From NCBI RefSeq assembly GCF_963678635.1, contig NC_087067.1, positions 48,713,618 to 48,777,617 on the forward strand: 64,000 nt of DNA. Reading direction: 5' to 3'. The translations under genes were made by a program, and so were the position numbers. Positions 20,630 to 32,089 of the stretch are shown one piece after another. Within the stretch, counting starts at the first letter, position 1, and each line of letters starts with the position of its first letter. The notes below the pieces were generated by a model. The model was not told the origin of the DNA, searched no databases, and saw only the letters and a list, made by a program, of their open reading frames with translations. Origin of the DNA: Symsagittifera roscoffensis. Taxonomy: Eukaryota; Xenacoelomorpha; Acoela; Convolutidae.

Positions 20630-22220
20630 TTTATCAAGTTCTCAGAAAGTTTCCGTTAAAATTGTCTAATTTTTTGCATGCGGCCCTAATTTGACACGGC
20701 AATCATTTCTTATAAAGGTCACTTTTCGATCCTATCGGTTTGAAGCCCATTTTACCCGATTTTTCCACTTTTTTGAGTTAACTAAAAGGTGATTTTTCGA
20801 AGTTTCTCAAATTGGGTACTTTTTACGGCTTTGGTCATGATAACCATTCTGAACAGGTTCATAGAGTGTGGCTTAGTGAGTTTATTCAATTGGGACAACT
20901 TTTTTTGACTTTTTGAAAAAAATTGTTTTTTCCTATTTCTGACTCAACATTTTGATTTGAAAAATAAAAAAATTTTGAAAGTAATTAAAAGTGGTTTTTG
21001 ATGATCGATTCGAGCTCCCGATAGTCAATTTAGTGGGTATAGAGTATTTGAAGGTCAAAATTGGATAAAAATTGTAGTTTTTGGTATTTTTGAATTTTGA
21101 CCATATATGGTACTAATTAGTGTAAATACTACTACTAAAATTGTCAAAAAATGGTTTCGTTCTTAAAAAAAACCCGATGGATTGTTTAAAAAATTGGCAT
21201 GCGATCCTGATTTGACACGGCATCGATGCTTTTACTGATCACTTTTTCATCCTATTTGTTTGAAGACCATTTTTTCCATTTTTCCACTTTTTCAAAGTGC
21301 TGAAAAAAGAGTTTTTTCGAATTTCCTCGAATTGGGTACTTTTTACGGCTTCAGTCACCTGAACCATTCTGAGTAGGTTCAAAAAATGTGGCTTAGATTT
21401 TTAGTTAATTTTGAACAACTTTTTTTGTTTTTCTGAAAAAAAAACATTTTTCCCATTTCTGACTCAACTTTTTGATGGAAAAAAAACTTAAAAAATTCAA
21501 AACGATTAAAAATGGTTTTTGATGGTTGATTCGAGCTTACCATAGTCAATTTAGTCGGTATAGCGTATTTAAAAGTCAAAATTGGATAAAATTTGTAGTT
21601 TTTGCGATTTTTTATTTTGACGATTTATGGTAAAATTGGTGTATATACTACTTTGTCAATTTCTGGAACAATTGTTTCGTTCTCAAAATTGCTTGAGTGT
21701 TTCTGCTGAAATTTTGCATGTGGCCTGAATCTACTCTCGTAATTTACACGTGATATTAGTAATGGTTTTTCTCATACAATTCTTTTCTATAAGTTTGAAG
21801 AAAACTTTTCCATTATCCGTTTTTTATGTTTCCAAAAAAGTTATTAACGACATTTCTCAAATTGAGTAAGCGTCTAGTCAATGGTAATGAAAACTATTTT
21901 GAACTTAATCATATACTATGATTCCATTGGTAAAACTACTTGCCACCTTATTTTTTGACAGTATTCAAAAATCTGGTTTTTTTTCGGACTTACTATTCTG
22001 GTAAAAAATGAAACTTTAATAAATTGCTTTTGAAAATATATGACACATGTTTTAAAAAAATAAAACAAAACTTATAAAATGGGCTGTCGATTGTTCGTTT
22101 CAGCTTCGCAATTTCGAGTTTGGTGGGTGAAGAGCCTTAATTTAACCAAAATGGTTTCAGTTTGTAATTTTTGTTCTTTTTCGGCAGACATACAATTTGA
22201 AGAAAGAGTTTTCAAAATCT
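20630..22220. repeat. ~520-bp tandem repeat, three diverged copies
   Basis: The 'ttgcatgcgg/tggcatgcga/ttgcatgtgg' landmark falls near 20676, 21198 and 21716. Each copy repeats 'tttgacacggca', 'tttgaagaccat', 'tttccactttttt', 'attgggtactttttacggct' and 'gtcaatttagt-ggtatag'. Copies 1 and 2 are most alike and copy 3 is more decayed. No coding potential is seen; the surrounding sequence is unique. Confidence 0.75.
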
Positions 22221-23264
22221 ATCTGAAATTTAACAAAAAAAGCAGTCTGAAATAACCAGAATCTTTTTTTTATGTATTTTCAAGCTTGAGAAGGTTAGTC
22301 AGAGTCTTCCATTGATTTATGAGTGATACGAGTCATCACAAATGAAAAGGTTATTATTATTTTTTAAAACTTCAAACAAAAATTAGTCTTTACATTTGCA
22401 GTGGATAAGGGACTGTGAAAAAAAACACAATTGGCCAAAGATTTTGTCTTAATCAAAAATGGCATACTATCCAAAGCATTTACTGATGCTCCCTGGGACC
22501 CTTGTGGTCCCACTTAGGGAGCATCATTGACCTCCAACAAAGAGAACAGATATAGACGACAGTCACAATAATGTCTTGCTATCTTTAAGGGTTTTTCGTT
22601 TTTTTTTTTTAAATTCGAATGAAGTAATTAGTTTATTTTGCAAAAAACGGCAAAAAAAAATCAAATCAGTTTTTTCAAAATTGTGACAGTATCTGAATGG
22701 GAATCTCATGTGGTCCTATTGTTGGAACACCAGTGACGTGAAAAAAGTCGGAGTCGCAGCTGGACACGGCAAATTTCAGATAAAACCATAGTAATGTTTT
22801 ATGTGAACTGTTCGGAGAAGAAGTTCAGTGAGAAGAAAAAATTGGCTTCACCATTGCGCCCGTAGGGGGCAAAGTGAATGCGAACGTTTCAAGTAGGACT
22901 TTTTTCAAGAGTAACCGACCTGAGATGGGGTAAAGGTGAAACAAAAAACTTTTCTCGAAAGCAAGATAAGTCACGGAGGGCGGGTGGGACGCAGACCTGA
23001 AAGATCTAGTTAAAGAGATCCAATTTTTGCAATAGCAGCTGAGGTCCAAACTTTCTATGCTGCTTGCACAGCAATTGGTTTTCTTTCTTGTTCAGTTGCA
23101 AAGATTATGTTGGTTAATTTACTCAAAATTTACTTATTATCATTAAAAAAGAATAGACTTTTATTCCCATTAAATGAATAAGCGGGAAGCAGTTATAAAT
23201 TAGTTTTATCTGGTGGTCTGTTTATCTGTTGTCTAATTTCCATTATCTGCATTTTCTGAGTTTC
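22221..23264. other. Intergenic spacer upstream of AGK
   Basis: It holds the strong hairpin at 22485-22525 and, at 23050-23090, a short match to the end block of dispersed family 1 ('gcttgcacagcaattgg'). The 74-codon minus-strand frame at 22825-23049 is not supported as a gene. Confidence 0.4.
22485..22525. ncRNA. Strong hairpin of unknown role
   Basis: GATGCTCCCT plus GGGACC pairs with GGTCCC plus AGGGAGCATC around a 5-nt loop (cttgt), with only a 4-nt bulge (actt): 16 base pairs, GC-rich in AT-rich DNA. It could be a structured RNA, a terminator-like signal or a mobile-element end; transcription is unknown. Confidence 0.3.
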
Positions 23265-23319
23265 AGATTACGGTAAATGAAGACCGTTAAGTGAATGCGA
23301 AGCCTTTAAGTGCGACAAA
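23265..23319 (+). promoter_or_regulatory. AGK 5'UTR acceptor with two upstream mini-ORFs
   Basis: 'gagtttcag' ends at 23266. The 53-nt leader contains ATG codons at 23277 (5 codons, ends 23294) and 23295 (4 codons, ends 23309) before the main ATG at 23320. If the mRNA starts here, two tiny uORFs precede the coding sequence. Confidence 0.45.
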
Positions 23320-26300
23320 ATGACTGAAAGGGGAGACGGTATCTACATAATTGAGAAACATGATGTCTCTAGTTCTTACGTAGCGAAACTGCCTGGATTC
23401 TTCAGACGTCATTGGAAAAAGGCGGCCATTGCGTCGCCTATTGTGTACTTTCTATCCAACCTGGCCTATAACAGATACCAAGAAGAACTGCTCGTGATAG
23501 AGGCATGCAAACGGGCCAAGCAATTAGGCGAACAGGTGGATTTAATACTATTTATTCACTGAGAGTAAATACATCAACCGATGTATAAAACAACCAAAAA
23601 TGCCCGGAGTATAGAAGCCAGCCGAAAAATTACATCATATGAATGAAATTGCATAACTTTCGTAACTGTTACATAATTGTTACAAAACTGTTATGTAACA
23701 CTTTGGTATTTTTTATAGGTTGGTTTATACTTTGGCTGGTTTACATACCACCTTATTCACTAGATAAAGGGCCAACTTCAGGGGCGGATTTAGGGGGGGG
23801 GCGGACGCCCCCCCCCCCCCCCCCTCAGGGATTCGACCCCCTGCCGACCCAAAGGGTCTCCCCTTTGATACTTTTTCAGAAATCCATTTTTGGCCGGCCG
23901 ACCTTAAAATTTTTCTAAAGGCGGCTTTGGCGCCAATATATACTAACTTTGAGGGGGAGCGCGCGCCAAAAAAAAAGCGATTTTTTTGTCAAAATTTTTC
24001 AAAAAGTGCCCAAAAACGGCTTTTTTGACTGTTTTTTCAAAAATTTGCCTGCGGCGCAGAAAATTTAGCCAAAATAGGGGCAAAACAGTGCTTTGGTAGA
24101 GCTCGAAAAATCAATTTGGTCGACCTAAAAAAAAAAAAGGTCGTCAAAATTTTGGAAAATTTTTTGAAAATCCGCCCCCCCCCCTCGAGAAAATCCTAGA
24201 TCCGCCCCTGGCCAACTTGTCAGCTGTTCAGCTTCTAACGGAAAACCGCTGCTATGCCCGTTTTTGTATCTGCGTGCAATTTGCGATTGTTTTTCTGGAG
24301 TAGAAATTGTTGTCTGATTCTCGAGCAATGCATTCTCTCAATTCGAATCCTTCGATTCGATCGGCCTTTCGATTCAGAAGTAGAAATCTTCACCACTTAA
24401 ATATCTCGCTACGGGTTAAATATGTTCTTTTTTGCGTTAATTACCAACGATAATTTTAAGTGGGGGTTAGGTTCAACGATTTTCGAGTTCTATTGCGAAG
24501 TAATCTTTTCCGCACAATCTCAGGTACGTACTTCAAAATAAAATGTCAAGGCATCGGGGGTTGATTCATAAAAAAGCCCTTTCAATGTGATTCGGATTGA
24601 GAAAAATTATGTCAAGTTTTTTTCCCAGTGTCGAGAAAAATGATTTCGTGTTTGAGACTTTTTAACGCCATGGTAGAAAGCGATGTTTTATTCAGGGTAT
24701 GCGTAAATGTTTTATGATTTAATTGACAAACAGGGGGAAAAAATTTCCAAAAAATCGAACAAAATAGAACATTTTTCAAGTATCTAAAACAGTATTTTAG
24801 CTATTCTTTTCTAAATCATCGTTGTTCCTAAGTTTCCTGGATATTTAAAATTTGCATACAGTTTTGCAAATGGTTTTAATAAAAACGCAGCATATATTTC
24901 CCTTCTCAGCGTTACTTACAACTCGGAGGTCAGTCCTGAAAGTTGATCGCTTTTCCCCCAAGTTTTAATTAGACCATGTAGAAAAATTTTATCTTCTCAA
25001 CCGAGCCATTGGTGTTGAACATTTTTTAAAGCAGTATGTAACTGGTAGCTGATTAAACCCCCTTTCCCACAATTGGGGAAATGAAATTTCCATTTTTGAA
25101 GCTCAAGGCGAAAAGAATGCGTCTTTTAATTGAAATCATTATATGTTTCTGATGGACTTCTGGCTGTCAATCAATGTAAATGAGCATTTAACAGTGGTTG
25201 ATTATTTCATAATTACGGATGTATTCAACGATTCAGTTTGAATAATTGATTATCAGTCAGGCTGAAAGGAGACTAGCGTGACGTCACATTGTTTTAAGTC
25301 TTTATACAAAATATGGAATTTTTTGCTGTTCTGAAGAGTCGATGCTGCTCAGACTCTTATATAGATTGCGATGATTTTTTTTCAAGAAAAAATTTAAAAT
25401 CTGTTCACTCTCAATTTAGATTTCGCAGTTTGATTTGTGATTTCTTTTTAAGTTCAGTGAATTTCTATTGTTAAAAGGAAGGCAAACTTTACTATCGAAC
25501 AGCAAAAAAGTTAAGGTCACGAAAGACGTGATCGACTTCTAAGTTCGAGTGTGATTTTTATTTTTCAGATTTCCCCTGCCCATCATTTAAAAAGAAGATA
25601 AAGGGCAGAAATATGTTAGGAATTACTTCAAACCATTCCTATTTGAAAAGAAAAAAAGTGAGCTTGAAATACTGATTTAATATTCTCCACTAATTCAATG
25701 ACCCTCTTCACTCGCCTTTCAACAACCTTTAATCAAATTTCAATAGGGTTGTTCAATTACTAATACCTTCCTCAGTCAACTTTGAGAAGAAGCTTAAAAT
25801 GAATACCACAAATGATCAATTGAATCAAAAACTGATTTTTAGACGAACCATACTTTAATCCAAAGCGGACATTCAACAGTGCCGAAACTGCAAATGTGTT
25901 CAAGTATCGAAAAATGAGGATTTTTGAAAATTCTGAGTTATGTTTGCGAATTTTCGACAATTTGTTTGAAAAAGTTTTTTTCGAAGGGAGCGAAACCAAG
26001 AAGAAATTTTGACGATTTGCAGAGTTAGTTGCTTTTTCAGAAAATTTTATGGCGCCGCTCTTGCGGAGATTTTGTTTGCTTAGCGGCATCGATTAAAATG
26101 ACCATTGTTGACTTTTCAACTTCCGTCGTTTTGATTTTTTTCTTACCAGTGATTTGGGATCAGTAAAAACTATTCAAATTAATTTCCGCAATGTTGAACT
26201 ACGTTTTTTTGGCACTGTTGTACTGTCCCATCTAAAGCACTGTCAGTTTTGTAATAAAAGTCATACTTTCATCCAAAATATACCTTAATGATAAAAGCGG

Positions 26301-29300
26301 ATCTTGTAAGAGTACGATGCGTTTTTTCTCATGCAAGTCACATATTTCGTTTTAAAGTTCCGCTTTGTGATTTTCCGCTCACGATCTACTTAACAATCTC
26401 CTCCACCCTATGGTATCTACTGAAAAATCTCCCCTTGTGAATAAATACAGTAAAGTAGCACAGAGATTTCTTTTGCGAATTCTAATTTTGCTGCATTCTG
26501 ATTGGTCGACAATTTGTCGACTGTTTTATTCTACTTAACAATCTCCCCCTTTCTTCTTAACAATCTCACCCCATTTCTGGGGGAGTATAAAGACTCATAT
26601 CGTCTCTAGGTTAATTTTTCAGGGGATTGTAGATTTGAATTTGAATTTTTGTTGGATTTGAACTTCAGCGTCTGCGGTCGTCATTTGAGAAGCAGCCTAA
26701 GGTGACAGTGTTTGTGAATCCGTCTGCGAACAATCAGAAGGCATTGGCACAGATCGAGAGGTCACTCCTACCCATGTTACACCTGGCCGCAATGGTTAGT
26801 TACCCACAAACTTATAAAGGAACAAGATTGGCATAACAAAAAGTTTAGTTTTTGGGTGTTTTTTGAGCGTCTACGCTGCTTTTTGCCGCAATGAAGTGAA
26901 TGCTTCGAAACTTTGATGGAATGAGGTGCGAAAACCCGTACCTGGAAATTGAAGCAGCTTCCAATGATTGTTTAAAACTGAGCAAAATTTCATTTCGAAA
27001 GAAAATGAAAAAAGTATTAGCTCAAATAAGATTTGAGCTTGCATCAAATAGCCACGCGTTCAAAAATTTCTGAATAGAGGAAATAGTGGGTTATTAAGCT
27101 TGGAATTTTCGGGCTCTGTCTTTAAGCCGTAGGCAACATTGACTTTGTATGCGTTAGCCTAATTGTAAGTTGTTAAAATGACAATTCATCCACGAACTCT
27201 CAACGTCGTGCAATCAAAAAATAGTTTAAGACTTCTGGTGATAGTTTGAACTGATATCTTCTCAGCAAATCTCAAGAGTTTAAATTAAACAACTGGATAA
27301 ATTTGAAGCACTTGCGATTACCAAGTTTTTTTACATAAAAGTCATCCAGTTTGGGATGAAAAGATTTTTGAGCAAAGCTACTAGAAAATCAGACGGGGCG
27401 TATGTTGGGATGAGGTTCCAGATTTTATTACTTTAGCCTGACTGAGGATCGCTCCTCCTTTTGTATTGTTAAAAACAATTGAAAAATATACGGCATCAAG
27501 TCGTCCCTTGCAGCCAATTTGCACTGAATGGGAGTGGTTAATTGCATCAGGTAAATTCGATTTTGCGGTGTTTCATTACAGCTTGGAAAATTGATTTTTG
27601 CGACTAAATCGAGTGAGTGAATTTTGTTCAATATTGGATCTGACCTACTGATCTCAACAAACCCCTATTTATGTTCTGCTATTGAACCAGAGCCTGTTAA
27701 ATACTCCGATCACCATTTGATAATTTTCTCATGTTTTTGAATGCCTAAGAAGACGACCAAAGTAATGACTTTTTATGATTGTAAAAGTACGGTCTAGAAA
27801 ATTTTGAGTCTGATTTTGATAAATGTTTGATTTGAAATAGCCGAAACTTTAATAGAAATACTGTAACTACTGAAAACAAATTTGGTTCCACACGGGTCAA
27901 AAACAGATATAGTAATTTTACGGTGAAGATTTAGCTGCAATGAAGCGAGCAAAAAAAACCGAAATATTTTGTGGCTTGTTTCTCAAATAGCTACGCGTTG
28001 AAGTTTTGTGGATTTAAACATCTTGCCCTCGATAAATTTCAAGCTGATTTTCACCAGATATATAGCAGTGACTTTAAATTAGCTGATAGCTTCAATCATT
28101 TTTTGAAATGATATAAACATTGCTTCCCAATGTGATTAACCTCCTCATTATATTGAAACTGGACGAAGCAATCAGTATCATATTGTTATAAGAGATCCTG
28201 TTAACCTAAGTTAAAAGTTAACCACACTCCTTGAATACTTATTCTGTCGACATATAAACAATTGCACAGATCAATCGAGGTTTCCTCAATTTTTTAAGAG
28301 GGAAGTAACCTCGCTATTTTAGGATCATAAAACTGACCAGAACAACTTTAAATCTTTTTGACGGATATCTTGTTCGCGAAAGTGTAGTTTTCGACAGTTT
28401 TTTCAAAAACAGCATTCAGCTTCTGAGTTTTTCTTTATGAGCATCATTGTGCAGACATAACGTGTTTTTTATCCAAAACAGTTCTGCTAAATACTAATTA
28501 TGATTTATTGAGTAGCCTAGATAATAAAAGATAGATAAAGAAAATTAAAAATGATGACAAAGGTAAGAATGCTGTGCGGGGGTCCTCCTTGGTTTATGGA
28601 TTTTTATGGCACACCAAAATCCGATGTAATATATTTCTTCGTGGAACACTTGCGAGTCTCTGCTACATGCTAGTTTTAAAGCTCTTAGATGTTCGGGCTG
28701 TTTGGGGCATTCATGGAAGTTGTTTAGGACGTGCGTGTGGTGAAGATGGAGGAAGAGGGGGAGGGGAAGGAGTTGGTGAGTGTGTGTGATGACTCACAGG
28801 CTATAGTGGCTGCAGGGGGAGACGGGACTGTCAATGAAATCATCACAGGTAGCATTGGCTAAACTTTTTATGAACTTTCAAACTGACACTTTTTTTAGAT
28901 ATCGGATTGGTATTTACATAAGCAAAGCAAATCTATTTTTTTTCCAACCTAAGTCGCAAATTTTTGTGTTCTTTTAGAACAATAACCAGCTATTAAGTAC
29001 AGCCAATGCTAAGGATATTAACAGAGACTATTATATTACAAAAGCGCTATAATTTCAAGGTATCATGGATCTCTAGCGTAGAGGTAGAGAAGAATTCCCG
29101 CAACAAAATAAGAGGGTTCGAACCTGGGCAGGGTGGGATATTTTTAATGAACTTTTTCGTATACTAGTTAAAATGCGTCTGCTCTATAAATTGAGGCATG
29201 TTTGTTGGTAAATTTTATTAAAAATTGACTGGTTTTGCTAATGCGTCATAATTGATTTGCATCACTTAGCAATTATGTCGACTCATAATTGGCGTGCCTC

Positions 29301-31223
29301 ACTTAAGAAATTTTCAAAGTTTTTCAAAGTAGATTCAAAGTTTTACTCATTCAGCTTTTCCTTATCGATATCGGTCGTATTCGTTATCGGTCATATTCTT
29401 GCTTGCGTATGCGAAGTGCAACTTCGCCTCTGTGTTAATTTTGTGCACGGGTTCGATAGTGGAACTAATGTAAAATTATTTGGAAAATTCATTTGCCTCG
29501 CCAACTATTCTGTAAAATTTAGAGGCACTTGGCATAGTGGTATGGCGTTCTATTTGTGATCGTCAGATTGTGTAATCGATCCCTGCCATGGGAATGATAG
29601 TGTGTGAGGACGAGCTCTCATCTGACCTCTACCTTCAAGTCTATCGCAGCCTGATCAATTTCGTTTGCAATGTTGGAACTACGTGAAAGCTCTAGACGCA
29701 GAAAAAAACTACCTTGAGTTGCTAAAAAGAGCTTCGCTTAACAAAATAACTGTTTGGAATGTGGGGAAATAATAGAAACGGACTATGCTAAGACAGGCTT
29801 GATAGCCTTACATATATCCTTACATTCGCAGAAACCATTAAAAATTCCATTTCGTTTAGAGTGATTCTTTGCTGTAAGTGCGTCAAATGCAATAATGTTC
29901 AGGTCAATTTGAATGTTTTTTTTAGACTGAGAGCTTACTCAAAAGTTGTAAAAGTGCGGTTTGACACGCAAGTCTATACGGCGTTTTTTTCTGCTATCTG
30001 AAATTGATTGGGAAAAAAGCAAGTTTATTGTTCTGAATTCTCAGAGTGGGAAGAAACTGAGGCTCATGAAGTTTTTCTCGCAATTTAGATGCTACGCAAG
30101 AAACCTTTGGAAATAAGTCTAAGGTTTTTTGCAAGTTTCTCGATAAATTTTGTGGTAGGAACTAACTTTGTCATTTTGGCAAGCTGCGGTTTATTAGCTT
30201 ATAATTTACTTAAGCACCGGGGAGGATTTATGGGTCTGTGTTCTCATAGATCATTCAAGGCTTGTATCAGGTTTTGTTATGATTATTTTGATTTCAATTG
30301 ACTTGTATTGCTTAGGAATTCTGTCTAGTGAAGCAAAGATTCAAAGACTACCGCTTCTCATCGCTCCCGTCGGCTACAGACACAATTCACTCTACAAAGT
30401 CATCAATCACAGAACTTACACTCCAAAGCACACTATCAAAAACATCATCTCAGCCACTGACTCATTTCTTGCTAATTCCACCCAACCTGTTAGTCTAATG
30501 CGAGTCATTCCAATGCCCAAAGCTGACCAATTACTTGATGGGGAATCCCCGAGGAAGTTTAAAAATGTGTTCAGTGCAGTAGGGGTGTCTTTTGGACCCT
30601 ATCGTGATGTGCTGGACCAATCAAGTTTGGATAAGTTTTGGTATTTCGGACCACTGAAGAAGCTTTTTGTGACGTCTAAGGCAACATTTGCGTACAAAGA
30701 TAGAAAAATTGGCCTGAATATCAAATGGACAGATGTTTGCTCAGGGTGCAAATTGTGCAAAAAAGATGAAATAGAAAATGCCAAGAGAAAATTGAGCTCG
30801 AAAAATCGTGGCTTGTTCGGTGCGAGTACAACAAACAAAGATATTGCTTTGGAAGCGAATAAAGTTCTGAAGTTTGATAAAATTGTGAATGAAAAGTGTT
30901 CAATTGTTCGTTCACGTACTTTGATTGATGTTGATCAGATTGTGTTCAAACCGGGTAAAGATTGCATTGAAATATCAGTTTCAACGGGGGCTTCAGGACT
31001 CGATTTTTTCACTCAATCTTTATTCCGGTTCAGAGACCCCACTGCTGGGTATACTATATTATCACCCGCGAACATAACTAGAATAAATTGCAAGGAAGTA
31101 TGGGTCGAACCTTCTGAGGGTAAAAGATACCCTAACTGGTTTTCACTGGACAACGAAAACTTTGAAGCAATTCCATTTTATGCTAAGTTTTACAAGGACT
31201 CGATACGTGCTTTCAAGTCTTAA
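23320..31223 (+). CDS. AGK: Acylglycerol kinase, mitochondrial
   Basis: Exons 23320-23535 (72 codons), 26669-26794 (42), 28728-28848 (40 plus 1 nt) and 30316-31223 (ending TAA), 456 residues against 422 in human. Exon 1 gives FRRHWKKAA and a hydrophobic stretch (about 36-48), matching the N-terminal membrane anchor region of AGK. Exon 2 gives VTVFVNPSAN and LLPMLHLAAM. Exon 3 gives DVRVVK and the diacylglycerol-kinase catalytic glycine motif GGDGTVNEIITG. Exon 4 gives RLPLLIAPVG, FWYFGPLKKL and the C-terminal FSLDNENFEAIPF block. The family phosphorylates mono- and diacylglycerol to lysophosphatidic and phosphatidic acid and is a TIM22 import-complex subunit in the mitochondrial inner membrane; both roles are inferred from the family. 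All junctions are GT-AG and keep frame. Exon 4 carries a lysine/asparagine-rich insert (about 280-350) that explains the extra length. Confidence 0.9.
23779..24210. mobile_element. hAT-type MITE (432 bp) with perfect 8-bp target duplication
   Basis: Terminal inverted repeats CAGGGGCGGATTTAG and its mirror CTAGATCCGCCCCTG bound the element. GCCAACTT flanks it on both sides (23771-23778 and 24211-24218). An 8-bp duplication and CAGGG-type ends define hAT. There are long G and C runs just inside the ends and no transposase, so it needs a helper. It is clearly younger than the copy at 16764-17100. Confidence 0.9.
24550..24700. repeat. Dispersed repeat family 1, copy d (partial)
   Basis: 'aaagccctttcaatgtgattcgg' and 'cagtgtcgagaaaaatg' blocks correspond to 7150-7215 and 12190-12215. 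The characteristic end block is not found nearby. Confidence 0.35.
26795..28727 (+). other. AGK intron 2
   Basis: GT at 26795-26796, AG at 28726-28727 (tgtttag). No gene or clear repeat was recognised in its 1.9 kb. Confidence 0.7.
29065..29140 (+). mobile_element. tRNA-like relic or SINE head
   Basis: Box A-like TAGCGTAGAGGTAGA (29074-29088) and box B GGTTCGAACCT (29114-29124), 73-76 nt overall. The T-stem and acceptor do not pair well, so a working tRNA is unlikely. Confidence 0.4.
29395..29435. repeat. Dispersed hairpin repeat, second copy
   Basis: 'gcgaagtgcaacttcgc' stem followed by 'ctctgtg'. It matches the blocks at 3640-3685 and 61095-61135. Confidence 0.4.
29523..29710 (+). mobile_element. 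tRNA-derived SINE (candidate full copy)
   Basis: The tRNA-like head 29523-29588 has 5' GGCA pairing with 3' TGCC, a box A (TGGCATAGTGG, 29530-29540) and a box B-like 'gtaatcgatcc'. A ~110-bp unrelated body follows and ends in an A-run (agaaaaaaac) near 29700, the usual head-body-tail plan of a SINE. No target duplication could be confirmed. Confidence 0.5.
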
Positions 31224-32057
31224 ATTGAATTGTTAATTGCAAGATATGTTATTTTTGATTGAGAATATTAATCAGAAAAAAAAATCTTAAATCTTCGAGT
31301 TTAAGAAGATTGACCAATAAGTAGATCTATTAAATGGTCAAAACATATTTATTTTTATAATTCGGTTTCTTTCTTTATTCAAGGCTGGGTTCCACCTAGT
31401 TTATTTGAAACTACCTTGAGCTATAATGGCAGCGATTTCTTTGTAAATTTGCTGATTAAGCTATGGTTTAGAAATTTGCTCTGCTTTTTTTTAATTGCAC
31501 TGCTGACTCCATGACCTGTATGCATTTGTTTTGACCCTATTTTTTTGCCCAGTAATGAGCAATAGTCAGTGACGCAAAGGGAAATAAAGCTACTTTCAGT
31601 GGGAAACTAAACATGTTAGCTGCTTTTTAAGTGATCGATTTTATTTTCAGGAGGAAATTATAAAATCTGAAGGTCCCTTTTTCTTCTGCGCAGAAAAGTG
31701 ATTTGTCTTCAAGACTAGACAAATTTTATCTTGATTGCTACGCAGATGCATTGGAAATTATAGTTGGTAATGTTTGTTTTGCTTCCTCTCAGTAATTATT
31801 CTTTGATTTGATGGGGAAATTCAAATTTACCATAAAAATACCTCTATTAAGCTATTATTTTTATGTCAGATAAGCTATTTGCGTTTGAAAACAGACAGCA
31901 ATTTACTGATAATTTTAGTTGTAACTAGGCATTTTCATTTTGGTAACTTCAGAGGATAAATTTAGGATAGAATTTGAGGGAAATGACTTCAGGGGATAAT
32001 TTATTCGAAAAATAAAAATTTAGTGTTCAAGGGCGTAATTTTTGTGTTTCAATTTTC
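31224..32057 (+). other. AGK-NOP10 spacer
   Basis: About 830 bp between the AGK stop and the NOP10 acceptor. An AATAAA at 31583-31588 is a candidate poly(A) signal for AGK. Nothing else is recognised. Confidence 0.45.
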
Positions 32058-32089
32058 AGATCAGTGATTTGAATTTGAAAGCTGACGAA
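32058..32089 (+). promoter_or_regulatory. 3' splice acceptor and short leader of NOP10
   Basis: 'ttcaattttcag' ends at 32059, leaving a 30-nt leader before the ATG at 32090. It is the third gene of the window with an acceptor close to its start. Confidence 0.5.

Larger units (their letters stand above)
23536..26668 (+). other. AGK intron 1 (3.1 kb) with hAT MITE
   Basis: GT at 23536-23537, AG at 26667-26668. It contains the MITE at 23779-24210 and a family 1 repeat at 24550-24700. The 105-codon minus-strand frame at 25772-26089 has no known domain and is probably chance. A 'cttaacaatctc' phrase recurs at 26390-26570. Confidence 0.7.
28849..30315 (+). other. AGK intron 3 with two tRNA-like elements
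   Basis: GT at 28849-28850, AG at 30314-30315. It holds tRNA-like heads at 29065-29140 and 29523-29710. The open frames 29257-29559 (100 codons) and 30089-30301 (70 codons) are intronic, without domains, and not called. Confidence 0.7.

Noticed and set aside
25772-26089. 105-codon minus-strand open frame in AGK intron 1
   Set aside because: Low-complexity K/S/F/N-rich composition, no recognisable domain or splice partners, inside an intron of an opposite-strand gene.
29065-29140. Functional tRNA gene
   Set aside because: Boxes A and B are present, but the T-stem and acceptor do not pair and no clear anticodon arm forms.
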